64,000 nucleotides of DNA from Symbiodinium natans (lineage: Eukaryota; Sar; Dinophyceae; Suessiales; Symbiodiniaceae): the NCBI GenBank assembly GCA_905221605.1, contig CAJNDS010000469.1:201001-265000 (forward strand). Reading direction: 5' to 3'. Shown piece by piece: positions 28,555 through 37,530 of the stretch (position 1 is its first letter; the number at the start of each line of letters is the position of its first letter). Both the position numbers and the translations under genes were made by a program. Under the pieces are notes generated by a model. It searched no databases, was not told where the DNA came from, and was given only the letters and a program-made list of their open reading frames with translations.

Positions 28555-29140
28555 ACCAGGGTTTAGGGGTTTAGGCTTTAGGCTTTAGGCTTTAGGGTTT
28601 AGGGTTTGGGGTTTAGGGTTTGGGGTCGGGTTTAGGGCTAGGGTTTAGGGTATAGGTATCTTGTTTTTCTTGTTCGCTTGATCCAAGAACGCAGAAACAC
28701 ACACAAAAAAAAAAAAAAAAACAGACAGCCACTGGGCTCCCTAACAAACGAAAACCTGCGGGGAACGCTGAACCCTGAACCCCAAATTGACTCAAAACCC
28801 TAAACATCCTAGTTTAGGGGGCTAAGTGCCTAAGACCTAAACCTCAACCCCTAAACCCTAAACCCGAAACCCTGACCCCTAAACCCTAAACCCTAAACCC
28901 TAAACCCTAAACCCTAAACCCTAAACCCTAAACCCTAAACCCTAACCCGAAGCTCGAGGGCTCAAGGTCGGAGCTGTCTGCGGAGTGGAGGAGTTGAGGA
29001 CTTCGGGCTGGAGACTTGAAGCCTTAGAGGGGTTGGGGGGTTCAGGTTCACCCTAAACCCTAAACTCTCAGCTCTAAACCCTAAACCCTAAACCCTAAAC
29101 CCTAAACCCTAAACCCTAAACCCTAAACCCTAAACCCGGG
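28555..29140. repeat. TTTAGGG then CCCTAAA arrays around low-complexity sequence
   Basis: TTTAGGC/TTTAGGG at 28560-28650, an A tract at 28703-28720, CCCTAAA at 28875-28945 and 29080-29138. Confidence 0.75.
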
Positions 29141-29191
29141 TTCGGGGCTTGTAAGGGCTGTAGGCTTTGGAACCTTTTCCGCGCTCTGGGC

Positions 29192-29333
29192 CTGGAGGTT
29201 CAGGGTACTGATAACTCCAATGATAACTGTATTTATAAGCCCCCTAAGTCCTCTACGTAGGCTACAAGTAGACTTATAACCCTAAACCCTAAACCCTAGA
29301 AATTGGGGTTAGAAGTACCCATGAACCTTCAAG
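29192..29333. mobile_element. family F (copy 6) with target duplication and internal CCCTAAA
   Basis: CTGGAGGTTCAGGGTACTG to GTACCCATGAACCTTCAAG, flanked by TGGGC on both sides (29187-29191 and 29334-29338). CCCTAAACCCTAAACCCTAG sits inside, between the GACTTATAAC and AATTGGGGTTAG parts. Confidence 0.9.
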
Positions 29334-29445
29334 TGGGCCTGCGTTTCAGGAAATCATGCCGAAACCCTAAACCCTAAACCCTAAACCCTGAACCTTAAAC
29401 CCGAAACCCTGAACCTTAAACCCGAAACCCTAAACCCTAAACCCT

Positions 29446-29481
29446 GGGCCGAGCGGCTGCTGCATCGACGTCCCACTGCTG
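29446..29481 (-). CDS. candidate short exon
   Basis: Minus-strand acceptor ctttcatcagcag then WDVDAAAARPR, ending before GTTTAGGG. The plus frame (PSGCCIDVPLLMKACLW) is an alternative. Confidence 0.3.
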
Positions 29482-29511
29482 ATGAAAGCATGCCTTTGGG
29501 GTTGAGGTGGG

Positions 29512-29700
29512 GCTTGGGGTTTGGGGTTTGGGGTTTGGGGTTTGGGGTTTGGGGTTTGGGGTTTGGGGTTTGGGGTTTGGGGTTTGGGGTTTGGGGTTTG
29601 GGGTTTGGGGTTTGGGGTTTGGGGTTTGGGGTTTGGGGTTTGGGGGTTGGGGTTGGGGTTTGGGGTTTGGGGTTTGGGGTTTAGGGTTTAGGTTTAGGGT
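29512..29700. repeat. TTTGGGG array grading into TTTAGGG
   Basis: About eighteen TTTGGGG units, nearly pure, then TTTAGGG units. The two long open frames here (repeating GLGFGVW) are repeat translations. Confidence 0.95.
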
Positions 29701-29783
29701 TTAGGGTTTTAGGGTTTAGGGTTAGGGTGAGTTGTTAATTTAGGGTTTGGGGTTGAGAGTTTGCGAGGACGGGAACTCGCTGA

Positions 29784-29808
29784 GGGGGGGGGGGGGGGGG
29801 GGGGGGGG
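29784..29808. repeat. G homopolymer
   Basis: About 24 consecutive G. Confidence 0.95.
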
Positions 29809-29889
29809 ATTCTCGACTGCTAGGAATCACTTCTTGGGGGGGATCTTTTTGGGTTTAGGGTTTAGGGTTTAGGGTTTAGGGCTTGTTCG

Positions 29890-30280
29890 GGTGTAGAAAC
29901 GGGGGCAATTTGTGCAAAAACATCATGTGACATGTGAGACTAGCATGCCTTGTTGAACCTGGAGCCATGAGGTGATCAGATCTGCCAAAAAGGAACGTCC
30001 AGAATACCAGCGAAGACGTGATCAACTCAGCTTTATAAGGTGCGCGCAAGCCACAGACGTACCTCGATAAGCCCGCATAACCGAGAGAGCGAGCGAGAGA
30101 GAGAGAGAGAGAGAGATCGAAAAACCCAAAACCTCAACCCCACAAAAAAACCCTTAAATCCCTGAACAGCCCCACTTAAAAAAAAACACCTAAACACCCT
30201 ATACGCCTACAAGTGCCACCTCCAGAAGCTGCTTAGCCATCACCGCACACTTGGGTCCCGCAGACCTCCCGCCCTAGACC
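29890..30280. other. unique sequence with (GA)n, no gene recognised
   Basis: GA microsatellite at 30084-30116. No supported exon. Confidence 0.4.
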
Positions 30281-30403
30281 CCCTAAACCCTAAACCCTAA
30301 ACCCTAAACCCTAAACCCTAAACCCTAAACCCTAAACCCTAAACCCTAAACCCTAAACCCTAAACCCTAAACCCTAAACCCTAAACCCTAAACCCTAAAC
30401 CCA
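30281..30403. repeat. CCCTAAA array
   Basis: About seventeen perfect heptamers. Confidence 0.95.
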
Positions 30404-30596
30404 AGACATTCAAAAACACATAACCCAGAAGCCCTAAGCATGAAGGTGGCTCTGAAATCCATCACCCTAAACCCTAAACATACCTTTCAAAAAACAAAAG
30501 AACCCCTAAACAATGCCTTAAAAACACTAAAACCCTAGAACAACCCTAGGAAGCCCTGAAAACGCCTAAACCCTCTAAACTCGCTGAACCCTCAAC

Positions 30597-30700
30597 CAGG
30601 CGGGTGGCAAGTAATTGCGGAAGAAGTTGTCATTGAAGAATGCAACGTCGGCCTCGCGGCAGCCTGCGATGAACTTTGTGGGCATCCAGAACCCCAAACC
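30597..30700 (-). CDS. coding exon, function unknown
   Basis: Minus-strand acceptor aaccctagaccag followed by G, then 34 codons: GLGFWMPTKFIAGCREADVA and FFNDNFFRNYLPPA. Ends at a GT donor (GTTGAGGG). Aromatic and acidic residues in a natural-looking pattern. One of the best single exons. I do not recognise the family. Confidence 0.65.
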
Positions 30701-31263
30701 CTGGTCTAGGGTTTAGTGGGCTCAGGGCTTAGGTTGTAGGGCTTATAGTCTCCAGAGTTTGGGGTTTCGGGTTTTGGGAGCTATGCGCTCCAGTTGCAGT
30801 ACAGTAGGCTTAAGTCTTAAACCCCCCACAGCACTAAACCCTAGTGATCTGTAGGGCTGGGTTAAGGGCTCAGGTTTCTGACGGTTTGGGGGGGGGGGGG
30901 GGGATGCAATTGGCAACTCCGTAAGCCGAAACCCTAGACCCTAAACCCTTAAACCCTTAAATCCCTAAACCCTAAACCCTAAACCCTTAAACCCTTAAAC
31001 CCTAAACCCTGAGGTTCATAGCTCGGGATTGGGAAGTTGAAGGTCTAGGGCCTAGGGCTGGAGAAGAGATCCTAATTTAGGGTTTAGGGTTTAGGGTTTA
31101 GGGTGTCGGGCTCGGGGTTTTGGGGTGTAGGTATTGGGCTGAAAAGAGTTTAGGGTTTGGGGTTTGGCCCCAAACCCACACCCCTTAACCTACGAAAGTA
31201 TAATACAAACGGAGCCTAAGGGAGGATTTACCATACCAATGATTTTTTGTTTAAGGGTAGGCC
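30701..31263. other. degenerate repeats and G tract
   Basis: G tract at 30888-30903, CCCTTAAA/CCCTAAA at 30935-31010, TTTAGGG at 31078-31105. No gene supported. Confidence 0.5.
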
Positions 31264-31552
31264 CTAGGGGTATGTTGAATATTTGTTAGACTCTTGGCAT
31301 CTTTTTGGGTCCTTGTGACAATACGGCACCTGCTAGAGTTGACCGTAATTAAACCCTAAACCCTAAACCCTAAACCCTAAACCCTAAACCCTAAACCCTA
31401 AACCCTAAACCCTAAACCCTACACCCTAAACCCTAAACCCTAAACCCTCCTGGTAGAGTTGACTGTCCAACTCAACTGCAAGCCATATGTTCGGCAAAAT
31501 TGCCTCACCGCGGTGAAGCAAATACTGAACCAGCAGCCCTCAAATTTGACGC
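31264..31552 (-). CDS. two exons separated by a telomere-like array intron
   Basis: Exon 1 (31552-31446) reads VKFEGCWFSICFTAVRQFCR then TYGLQLSWTVNSTRR, 35 codons, ending in phase 0 before GTTTAGGG. The intron 31445-31330 is almost wholly TTTAGGG and ends CTCTAGCAG. Exon 2 (31329-31264) starts in phase 0: VPYCHKDPKRCQESNKYSTY, P, TAG. The sequence CCTGSTAGAGTTGACYGT lies at both edges of the array. The 5' boundary of exon 1 is uncertain. Confidence 0.55.
31337..31448. repeat. CCCTAAA array flanked by an 18-bp direct duplication
   Basis: The array lies between CCTGCTAGAGTTGACCGT (31329-31346) and CCTGGTAGAGTTGACTGT (31449-31466), which agree at 16 of 18 positions. One unit reads CCCTACA. Confidence 0.85.
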
Positions 31553-31608
31553 CTAAACCCTAAACCCTAAACCCTAAATCCTAAACCCCTAAACCCTAAA
31601 CCCTAAAC

Positions 31609-31695
31609 CCCGAAGACCAAGTTCCGGGCCCGCAGGGGCTTGCTGGATCTCCGCGATGTTGGCCGAGCCTCAGGAGCTTCCGGGTCTAAGTCCAT
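31609..31695 (-). CDS. 5' coding exon with start codon
   Basis: ATG then DLDPEAPEARPTSRRSSKPL and RARNLVF, ending GGG before GTTTAGGG. Low-complexity Arg/Ser/Pro N-terminus. An AG followed by G inside (gctcctgag) allows a different reading, so the start is provisional. Confidence 0.5.
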
Positions 31696-31699
31696 TACT

Positions 31700-32230
31700 T
31701 TGGTGGGTTTAGGGTTTAGGGTTTAGGGTTTAGGGTTTAGGGTTTAGGGTTTAGGGTTCAGGTTTTAGGGTTAAAAGTAGCGTTATAAGCACCCGAAAAA
31801 GGTTCTAAGTTACAACTGTAGTTGCCCTACTTATATATACACAAAAACTTCCAAGAAAATCCTAAATCCTTCTGACGCACCAGGCCTGAACCGAGCCTCT
31901 AAACCCCAGATGAGCCCCAAACCCACCCGAAACCCTAAACCCTAAGCCCTAAACCCGAAACCCTAAACCCCAAACCCTAAACCGTAAACCCTAAACCCTA
32001 AACCGTAAACCCTAAACAGTAAACCCTTACTTTGAACCTGAACCCCATAAAGCCAGAGTTTGAGGGTGCGTGTGCCGGGTGCCCTGGCAGGGTTTGGTGT
32101 CATTGCAAGAACCTCCATCAGGGGCCATCACAGGGGCTCTCGCTGGAACCTCTAAACATCTCCCTAAACCCTAAACCCTACACACTAAACCCTAAACCCT
32201 AAACATTTGAAGCCCTAATCCCCTTAAGAA
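31700..32230. repeat. TTTAGGG then CCCTAAA arrays, partial family F
   Basis: TTTAGGG at 31705-31775, a GTTATAAGCACC family F-like piece at about 31785-31850, CCCTAAA variants at 31930-32030. Confidence 0.6.
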
Positions 32231-32231
32231 G

Positions 32232-32345
32232 GGTTCGAAAGTTGGGTTCTGGGGATCATAATCGGGGCTTCTAAGGGATGCTAAGTAGACTTGCCAGCTT
32301 CTAAGTATATCTGCGGTTGCTTAAGATACGGGTACCTGGGCAGTA
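32232..32345. mobile_element. diverged family F element
   Basis: GGGTTCTGGGGATCATAATC at the left and GATACGGGTACCTGGGCAGT at the right, with AGTAGACTTGCCAGCTTCTA inside. Lies in the intron downstream of the minus exon at 32375-32478. Confidence 0.45.
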
Positions 32346-32374
32346 CCCTAAACCCTAAACCCTAAACCCTAAAC

Positions 32375-32478
32375 ATCTAAAGCTTCTGCAGTATTCTTGT
32401 ATGCACATAGATGTGCTGCCACGCACGGATGTAGCCCAACTATGTCGCAGCCGCACGCCCCTCGCGCCAAGCGCTCCA
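32375..32478 (-). CDS. coding exon with poly-T acceptor
   Basis: Minus-strand acceptor gggtctttttttag, then ERLARGACGCDIVGLHPCVA and AHLCAYKNTAEALD, 34 codons, ending exactly at GTTTAGGG in phase 0. The HPCVAAHL/GC context is reminiscent of an ankyrin-like helix pair, but this is only an impression. Confidence 0.6.
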
Positions 32479-32759
32479 CTAAAAAAAGACCCTTCGACAC
32501 TTCATCGCAACAGAGCCCACCCTAAGCCCAAAAAAGACCTCAACCCTAAACCCTAAACAGGGTTTAGGGTTTAGAGCCGGGTTTTAACCCTACAAATCTA
32601 AACCCCAAAGCATGTTTCGACGTCAGGGCTTCGGGCTGCAGACCCTTTAGTCGCCAGACGCACGCGACGCCACAAGGCTCACGGAGGCCAGATAGTGCAA
32701 GACCCTGATAGCCCTAAACCCTAAACCCTAAACCCTAAACCCTAAACCCTGAACCCTAA

Positions 32760-32830
32760 ATTGCCTGAAGGGCTTCTTAAGGGAACCTAAACCCCCCAAA
32801 AAGGGAAGAGTACTACTGGGCATCTTGGGT
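32760..32830. mobile_element. family A fragment
   Basis: AAGGGAACCTAAACC and AGTACTACTGGGCATCTTGG match the right half of family A with a changed end. Confidence 0.45.
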
Positions 32831-32924
32831 TTCGGGTTTAGGGTGTAGGGTTTGGGCTCAAGGCTCGAAGCTGCAAGCCCTAACATGGCCCGAATCCACA
32901 GCCCGGCAGGGCTTCTCTTGGGGT

Positions 32925-33010
32925 TTAGGGTTTATAGGGTTTAGGGTTTAGGGTTTAGGGTTTAGGGTTTAGGGTTTAGGGTTTAGGGTTTAGGGTTTAG
33001 GGTTTAGAAC
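32925..33010. repeat. TTTAGGG array
   Basis: About eleven heptamers. Confidence 0.9.
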
Positions 33011-33207
33011 CCAAAAAAGCGGGGACCATAGAACCCATGGAACCATAAAACCCTTGGGCCGAAATCCTGGACCCTCAACCCTACACCGCAAACCCTAAAC
33101 CCTAAGTCCTAAGTCCTAAGCCTCAATCCCCAGGCCCCACACAATAACCCTAAACCCTAAACCCTAAACCCTAAACCAACAATAACCATAAACACCCTTT
33201 CTATGGT

Positions 33208-33304
33208 TCATTTTGGGGTGCCCAAGTGGCGGAAAGAGTTCACGGGAGCTAGCAGACCGCCCCTCCGGTAAGTCTTCAGGGGCATCATGTCTGTCTCCAA
33301 GTAC
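33208..33304 (-). CDS. terminal coding exon
   Basis: Minus-strand acceptor aacgacaag followed by G, then YLETDMMPLKTYRRGGLLAP and VNSFRHLGTPK with TGA, 32 codons. The plus strand happens to carry GTAAGT here, but its frame is shorter. Confidence 0.6.
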
Positions 33305-33314
33305 CTTGTCGTTG

Positions 33315-33530
33315 GGGTTTAGGGTTTAGGGTTTAGGGTTTAGGGTTTAGGGTTTAGGGTTTAGGGTTTAGGGTTTAGGGTTTAGGGTTTAGGGTTTAGG
33401 GTTTAGGGTTTAGGGTTTAGGGTTTAGGGTTTAGGGTTTAGGGTTTAGGGTTTAGGGTTTAGGGTTTAGGGTTTAGGGTTTAGGGTTTAGGGTTTAGGGT
33501 TTAGGGTTTAGGGTTCAGGGTTTAGGGTTT
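33315..33530. repeat. TTTAGGG array
   Basis: About thirty near-perfect heptamers. In transcript sense of the neighbouring minus exon it lies upstream. Confidence 0.95.
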
Positions 33531-33552
33531 GGGCAAGTGGAATCGCCCCTTA

Positions 33553-33656
33553 GCATCCCTAAACCCTAAACCCTAAACCCTAAACCCTAAACCCTAAACC
33601 CTAAACCCTAAACCCTAAACCCTAAACCCTGAACCCTAAACCCTAAACCCTAAACC
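33553..33656. repeat. CCCTAAA array
   Basis: About fourteen heptamers. With the preceding array it makes a large inverted repeat around a 25-bp centre. Confidence 0.95.
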
Positions 33657-33720
33657 TCACTTGTTCTCTCTCCCTCTCCTCTTTCCCTCTCTCTCCATCT
33701 CTCTGTCCCTGTCTCGATCC

Positions 33721-33820
33721 CTAGGATTGCCCATAAAACCCTTCTGAGAAACATTCCTGTAGGGGATAGGATTAGGGGGACCCTTGGGGACATGGACCCT
33801 CTGAATAAGGTCCCTGTTTG

Positions 33821-33851
<31 letters not shown>

Positions 33852-33912
33852 GAGAGAGAGAGAAGAGGGTTCAGAAGGGTTCCCGTGTAAGGGTCCCCCT
33901 TATCCTACCTAG
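33721..33912. mobile_element. family H (copy 2) with target duplication and (GA)n insert
   Basis: CTAGGATTGCCC to TATCCTACCTAG, flanked by GATCC on both sides (33716-33720 and 33913-33917). A GA repeat (33820-33862) enlarges the centre. Donor GATCCCTAGG and acceptor TAG before G would make a GA-AG intron. Confidence 0.85.
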
Positions 33913-33990
33913 GATCCTGACCAAGAAGAGAAAATGCAAAATATTCCTAGGGTCTACCGAGATCCCTATCTTTGTCTACCCTACACCCGA
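33913..33990 (+). CDS. coding exon after family H
   Basis: Directly after the element's TAG: DPDQEEKMQNIPRVYRDPYL then CLPYTRN. Charged, protein-like. The end is uncertain: a GT at 33974 is possible before CCCTAAA repeats begin. Confidence 0.5.
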
Positions 33991-34474
33991 AACCCTAAAC
34001 CCTAAACCCCAAACCCTAAACCCTAAACCCTAAACCCTAAACCCTAAACCCTAAACCCTAAACCCTAAACCCTAAACCCTAAACCTTGAACCCTAAACCC
34101 TAAACCCTAAACCCTAACCCTAAACCCTAAACCCTAAATCAGGGGAGATGAGGGCTTCAGGGACCCGAGATGCCTGTAAACCCCAAATGTTTTATGGGGC
34201 ACCCCCCGGTGGGCCCCACAAGGGAACCATAAGCTTTGAGAAGAGGTCCTGTGTAGGCTTTAGGGTGTAGGGTTTAGGGTATAGGGTTTAGGGTTACTAT
34301 TGGGTTTAGCAGCCCTAAAGCCGAAACTCCGAACGCCTCAACTCCCAAAGCCCTGAACGTGCGAAAGCCCCTAAACCCTAAACCCTAAACCCCAAACCCC
34401 AAACCCTAAACCCTAAACCCTAAACCCTAAACCCTAAACCCTAAACCCTAAACCCTAAACCCTAAACCCTAAAC
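33991..34474. repeat. CCCTAAA arrays
   Basis: Arrays at 33991-34138 and 34373-34474 with a small unique segment and a TTTAGGG run (34255-34295) between. Confidence 0.9.
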
Positions 34475-34529
34475 CAAGCTCCTTGCATGGTTCAGACCAA
34501 GGCACGCTTCCAAGATACCATCCATCTTC
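34475..34529 (-). CDS. coding exon, function unknown
   Basis: Minus-strand acceptor catctgccatcccag followed by G, 18 codons KMDGILEACLGLNHARSL, donor GTTTAGGG. Confidence 0.6.
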
Positions 34530-34574
34530 CTGGGATGGCAGATGGTGAGGTTTAAACACTCTATCCTATCCTAG

Positions 34575-34930
34575 GCTTTAGGGTTTAGGGTTTAGGGTTT
34601 AGGGTTTAGGGTTTAGGGTTTAGGGTTTAGGGTTTAGGGTTTAGGGTTTAGGGTTTTAGGGTTCAGGGTTTAGGGTTATTCCTGCATAGGATCCCCGTTT
34701 ATAAGCCAAAATGAAAAAATATGCCCAGGGCCTGCCCAGAATCTCTCCCCCAGGGTAGTTGCAGGGTCCCCTAATGCCGGCCCTTAGAAGGGGACCTAGG
34801 GTTTAGGGTTTAGGGTCTAGGGTTTAGGGTTTAGGGTTAGGGTTTAGGGTGTTCAGTATTACCTGAGCAGCTCTCCCATTAGGGCTGAGGGTTTAGGGTT
34901 TTAGGGTTTCAGGGTTTAGGGAGTTTAGGG
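34575..34930. repeat. TTTAGGG arrays
   Basis: Main array 34573-34660 and shorter runs at 34797-34850 and 34885-34925. Confidence 0.85.
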
Positions 34931-35138
34931 GCCCCGCAACCCTACGCCAGATGCCAAGGCTCATGAACGTAACTGAGGAGGTCCATTTCAACAGCAGGCG
35001 CTCCTCCCAACGCAGTTCAGAAGCTCGGGTTTCGTGTTTGGGGCTTAGGAAGAAAAAGGGGTCATGTGGGTTTGTATTCTGAAACAAGGTCCTTTTGGGG
35101 GAAGGGGCTCTTCTACACAGGGTTTGAATATAGCACAG

Positions 35139-35441
35139 CCTCCGCGTGCGTCGCGGCTCTTTTGGTTCAGAGCTGAATCTCTGCCCAAGGTAGGCAGAGA
35201 GGAGCAGGCCGATCTCCGCTACTACACTACTGTAGGGGCCGGAATAATTACTAATAGTATTCCCTTAGGGTCCCTTTGTATTTATACTATAATAACCCCC
35301 CAAACCCCATTCTAAACCCTAAACCCTAAACCCTAAAACTCTAAACCCTAAACCCTAATTATTCAGGCCCCTACACTACACATTCGAAGCTACGGGACGG
35401 GGTGCACGATAAGAGGCACTCGTAGCTTGCCGAAAATCTGA
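35139..35441 (+). CDS. two exons interrupted by family E
   Basis: After tatagcacag, exon 1 reads PPRASRLFWFRAESLPK then VGREEQADLRYYTT and reaches GTAGGGGCC, the start of family E (35231/35232). The element's attattcag precedes exon 2 in the same phase: APTLHIRSYGTGCTIRGTRS and LPKI with TGA. An alternative donor (AAG before GTAGGC) lies at 35190. Function not recognised. Confidence 0.4.
35230..35376. mobile_element. family E (copy 4) with target duplication and internal CCCTAAA
   Basis: TGTAGGGGCC then GGAATAATTACTAA at the left, TAATTATTCAGGCCCCTACA at the right, with CTAC on both sides. CCCTAAA units replace part of the right arm after CCCCATTCTAA. Confidence 0.85.
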
Positions 35442-35622
35442 AGATGGCGCAAAGATCTCAGGGTTGTTACATGATATGGGCCCTTAGTATGCTCCCTTTC
35501 CTCCGTTAAGTCTGGGCATGTGGGTTGTACAGTATAGGGGGTATATAAGGGGTCGGCCCATATTCAGGGGCCAGGTAACGACCCGAAGAGAAGCGGGGAC
35601 GCCATCGGAAGATTGAAAGCTC

Positions 35623-37085
35623 CTATGGAGCACACTTGTCAGGTAGCTTGGTGGATGCCCTTGCAGCCAGCAAGCATACCTTGGTAGCCCAGTAGCCATA
35701 CTACAGTAAGGGCACCCTTTTTGGGGTTGGTTACTTGATAAAGGGAACCCAGAACCAAAAAAAAAAAAAAACCACTGGGCTACCAAGATGCCGATCCGAA
35801 AAGGGGCAAGCTGAGATGCACCGGTAAGGCTCCGCATGATGGCACCAAGCAGCCACCGACCCTGGCCATGATCTCGCAGCTGGGCAGTGCCTAGACCCAA
35901 GAGTAGCCTAGGACCCTAGGAATAAAAAAGGGCGCCCTTTTGTGGGTTAAAGAGGCGAAAAAGGGAACCTAAACGCAAAACATAAGGGAAGAAGGGCCTA
36001 CTCCGGGTCCAAGGTGCTGTCTTCTGACACCACTGAGGAAAAACATCTGCCAAGGCCACGTACATGGCCACCGCTACCAGGGATAAGGCTCCCCGCGCCA
36101 GCATTGCCATGGATATCCTGGGTTGGAGCGTTAGCTACGTGATGCTGTGAAAAATCGCGGGTCGTAGTCTGAGAAAGACCAAAACTATATAAGGATCCCA
36201 CATCATCACCCGGTAGCACGAAGACGCTGTCGACCGTCCCCATCGCGCAGGCAATCAGACTCACCCCAGCCACCACGAATCCGGAAACTTGTGCTCGGTT
36301 GCGGCCAAGGTCCCTGGCCCTGCTGGCCAACATGCAGCCAAACACATCCGACCCACTGATGAGCAAGGCACTGAGGAAGGGGTTGGTGGAGAGGGAGTCC
36401 GCAGAATAGCTCAAGCCATAATAGGCAAAGACTGTGGCCATGAAACAAAACGCCAGGTGCACCAAGTCCTTCTGCATCGAGCGGCTCATGCCATGGGCCT
36501 TCTCCAGGCCGGTGCTATGGGCATAGCTGGGAGGCGTCATCAACGCCTTCGGGAGCGACCCGACCACAAGTCCAAGATCTGGGAAGGCCGTGCAAAGGCC
36601 GAGAAGCAGTGGGAGGCCGAGCCACATCAGTGCCTCAACTCGCCAGTCCGTATGGAGGGTCAAAGTCCCACAGCTCATGGCCATCAGCATGGACACAAAG
36701 GCATAGACGGTGTTCTCAAGGGCACAGAGCTGCGGGCCATAACCGGGGAAGCAGTTTTGCATGTAAATGTACTGGACACCATGGATGTTGAGGCACATCC
36801 CGTGAAGCAGCCTCACTCCACACAAGAGCGTCATGCTCAGCATGGTGATATAAGGCAGGGTAACGGTTGCTACGGACACGGCCAGCATGGTGACACCCAA
36901 GAGGACAAGGACCTGCTTCAGGTCAAGCCTCTGCATCAGGGGGTGCAGTGCGATGGCACCGAGCAGCCAGCCAATGAACATGAATGTCTCGCTGATCTTC
37001 ACCTGGGCTTCACTCAGTGCCAGCGCGGGATCCTGGACAATCTTCCTGTCGATCAAGACCGGCAGAGCCTCGGTTGCACAGCGAC
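35623..37085 (-). CDS. major facilitator transporter, SLC22-like, four exons
   Basis: Membrane transporter predicted to move small organic solutes across a membrane; the substrate is unknown. Exon 1 (37085-36218) codes about 289 residues with most of the N-terminal six and the next helices (ISETFMFIGWLLGAIALHPL; LVLLGVTMLAVSVATVTLPY). Exon 2 (36117-36018) restores AMYVALADVFPQWCQKT, the helix-10 and E-x-(Y/F)-P position of SLC22. Exon 3 (35890-35792) gives LPSCEIMARVGGCLVPS, matching the family's S-R-I-G-G-I-L-A-P. Exon 4 (35679-35623) gives VCLLAARASTKLPDKCAP and TAG, matching the last helix and L-P-E tail. All three introns are GC-AG with G after AG; phases fit. The start is not found: an acceptor at 37086 or a pyrimidine-rich AG near 37150 could precede it. 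The exon at 37305-37367 may hold helix 1. Motif A is degenerate. Confidence 0.8.
35680..35791 (-). mobile_element. transporter intron 3 = family A element (copy 6)
   Basis: In transcript sense the intron is GCAT followed by CTTGGTAGCCCAG...CTGGGCTACCAAG, then exon GTAT. GCAT and GTAT are the target duplication with one change. The donor GC comes from the target and the AAG acceptor from the element's inverted repeat. Confidence 0.85.
35891..36017 (-). mobile_element. transporter intron 2 = family G element (copy 2)
   Basis: In transcript sense GCAC then CTTGGACCCGGAGTAG...CTACTCTTGGGTCTAG, then exon GCAC. An exact 4-bp duplication. The donor GC belongs to the target, the TAG acceptor to the element. 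127 nt. Confidence 0.9.
36118..36217 (-). other. transporter intron 1
   Basis: 100-nt GC-AG intron in phase 2, ending CTCCAACCCAG before G. It has a weak inverted repeat (CTACCGGGTGATG against CATCACGTAG) but no recognisable family. Confidence 0.65.
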
Positions 37086-37122
37086 CTAGGAAAAGCTTGA
37101 CAGAAAACCTCTTCTTGCATGA

Positions 37123-37160
37123 TCTTCGAAGCTCAAGAGGAAACCTAACCCCTGAACACA
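37123..37160 (-). promoter_or_regulatory. possible trans- or cis-splice acceptor upstream of transporter
   Basis: TTTCCTTCCGCATTCTTTG then TTGTGTTCAG is a strong pyrimidine tract plus CAG before GGG. It could receive the dinoflagellate spliced leader or end an upstream intron. Confidence 0.4.
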
Positions 37161-37192
37161 ACAAAGAATGCGGAAGGAAATCATACCAACTG

Positions 37193-37275
37193 ACCCTAAA
37201 CCCTAAACCCTAAACCCTAAACCCTAAACCCTAAACCCTAAACCCTAAACCCTAAACCCTAAACCCTAAACCCTA
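37193..37275. repeat. CCCTAAA array
   Basis: Eleven heptamers directly upstream of the transporter. Confidence 0.95.
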
Positions 37276-37304
37276 ATTGGGGGCCCAGGAGCTTGCCAGG
37301 CTAC

Positions 37305-37367
37305 CTGGAAGGCCCCTATGCAGATTCCCACGCCCAAGAAGGTCCTCATCGCCAAAGTGCGGCTTTC
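37305..37367 (-). CDS. candidate exon with membrane helix, possibly transporter helix 1
   Basis: Minus-strand acceptor agcagtaag followed by G, 21 codons ESRTLAMRTFLGVGICIGAF plus Q, donor GTAGCC, phase 0. The hydrophobic helix and position fit helix 1 of the transporter. The phase to the next exon could not be settled. Confidence 0.45.
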
Positions 37368-37438
37368 CTTACTGCTGGCTTCGTAGGGAAACGGTTGGGG
37401 GCTAGGGGTTAGGGGTTTAGGGTTTAGGGTTTAGGGTG

Positions 37439-37530
37439 GGTTAGTAGAGAAACCAGGGAATGAGGTACCCTGTATATTCCATTATTATAGGGGGATGTAG
37501 GGTACCTCATTCGCTCATTCTCTACTAACC
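37439..37530. mobile_element. palindromic element, family M
   Basis: GGTTAGTAGAGAAACC and GAATGAGGTACCCTGTA at the left, AGGGTACCTCATTCG and CATTCTCTACTAACC at the right: a near-perfect hairpin with a TCCATTATTATAG loop. Only one copy recognised. Confidence 0.8.

Noticed and set aside
29490-29704. Open frames of 64-65 codons reading GLGFGVW repeats
   Set aside because: They are the translation of the TTTGGGG array in two frames, without boundaries.
36289-37089. 266-codon plus-strand frame
   Set aside because: Antisense shadow of the transporter. The minus strand has the membrane helices, family motifs and splice logic.
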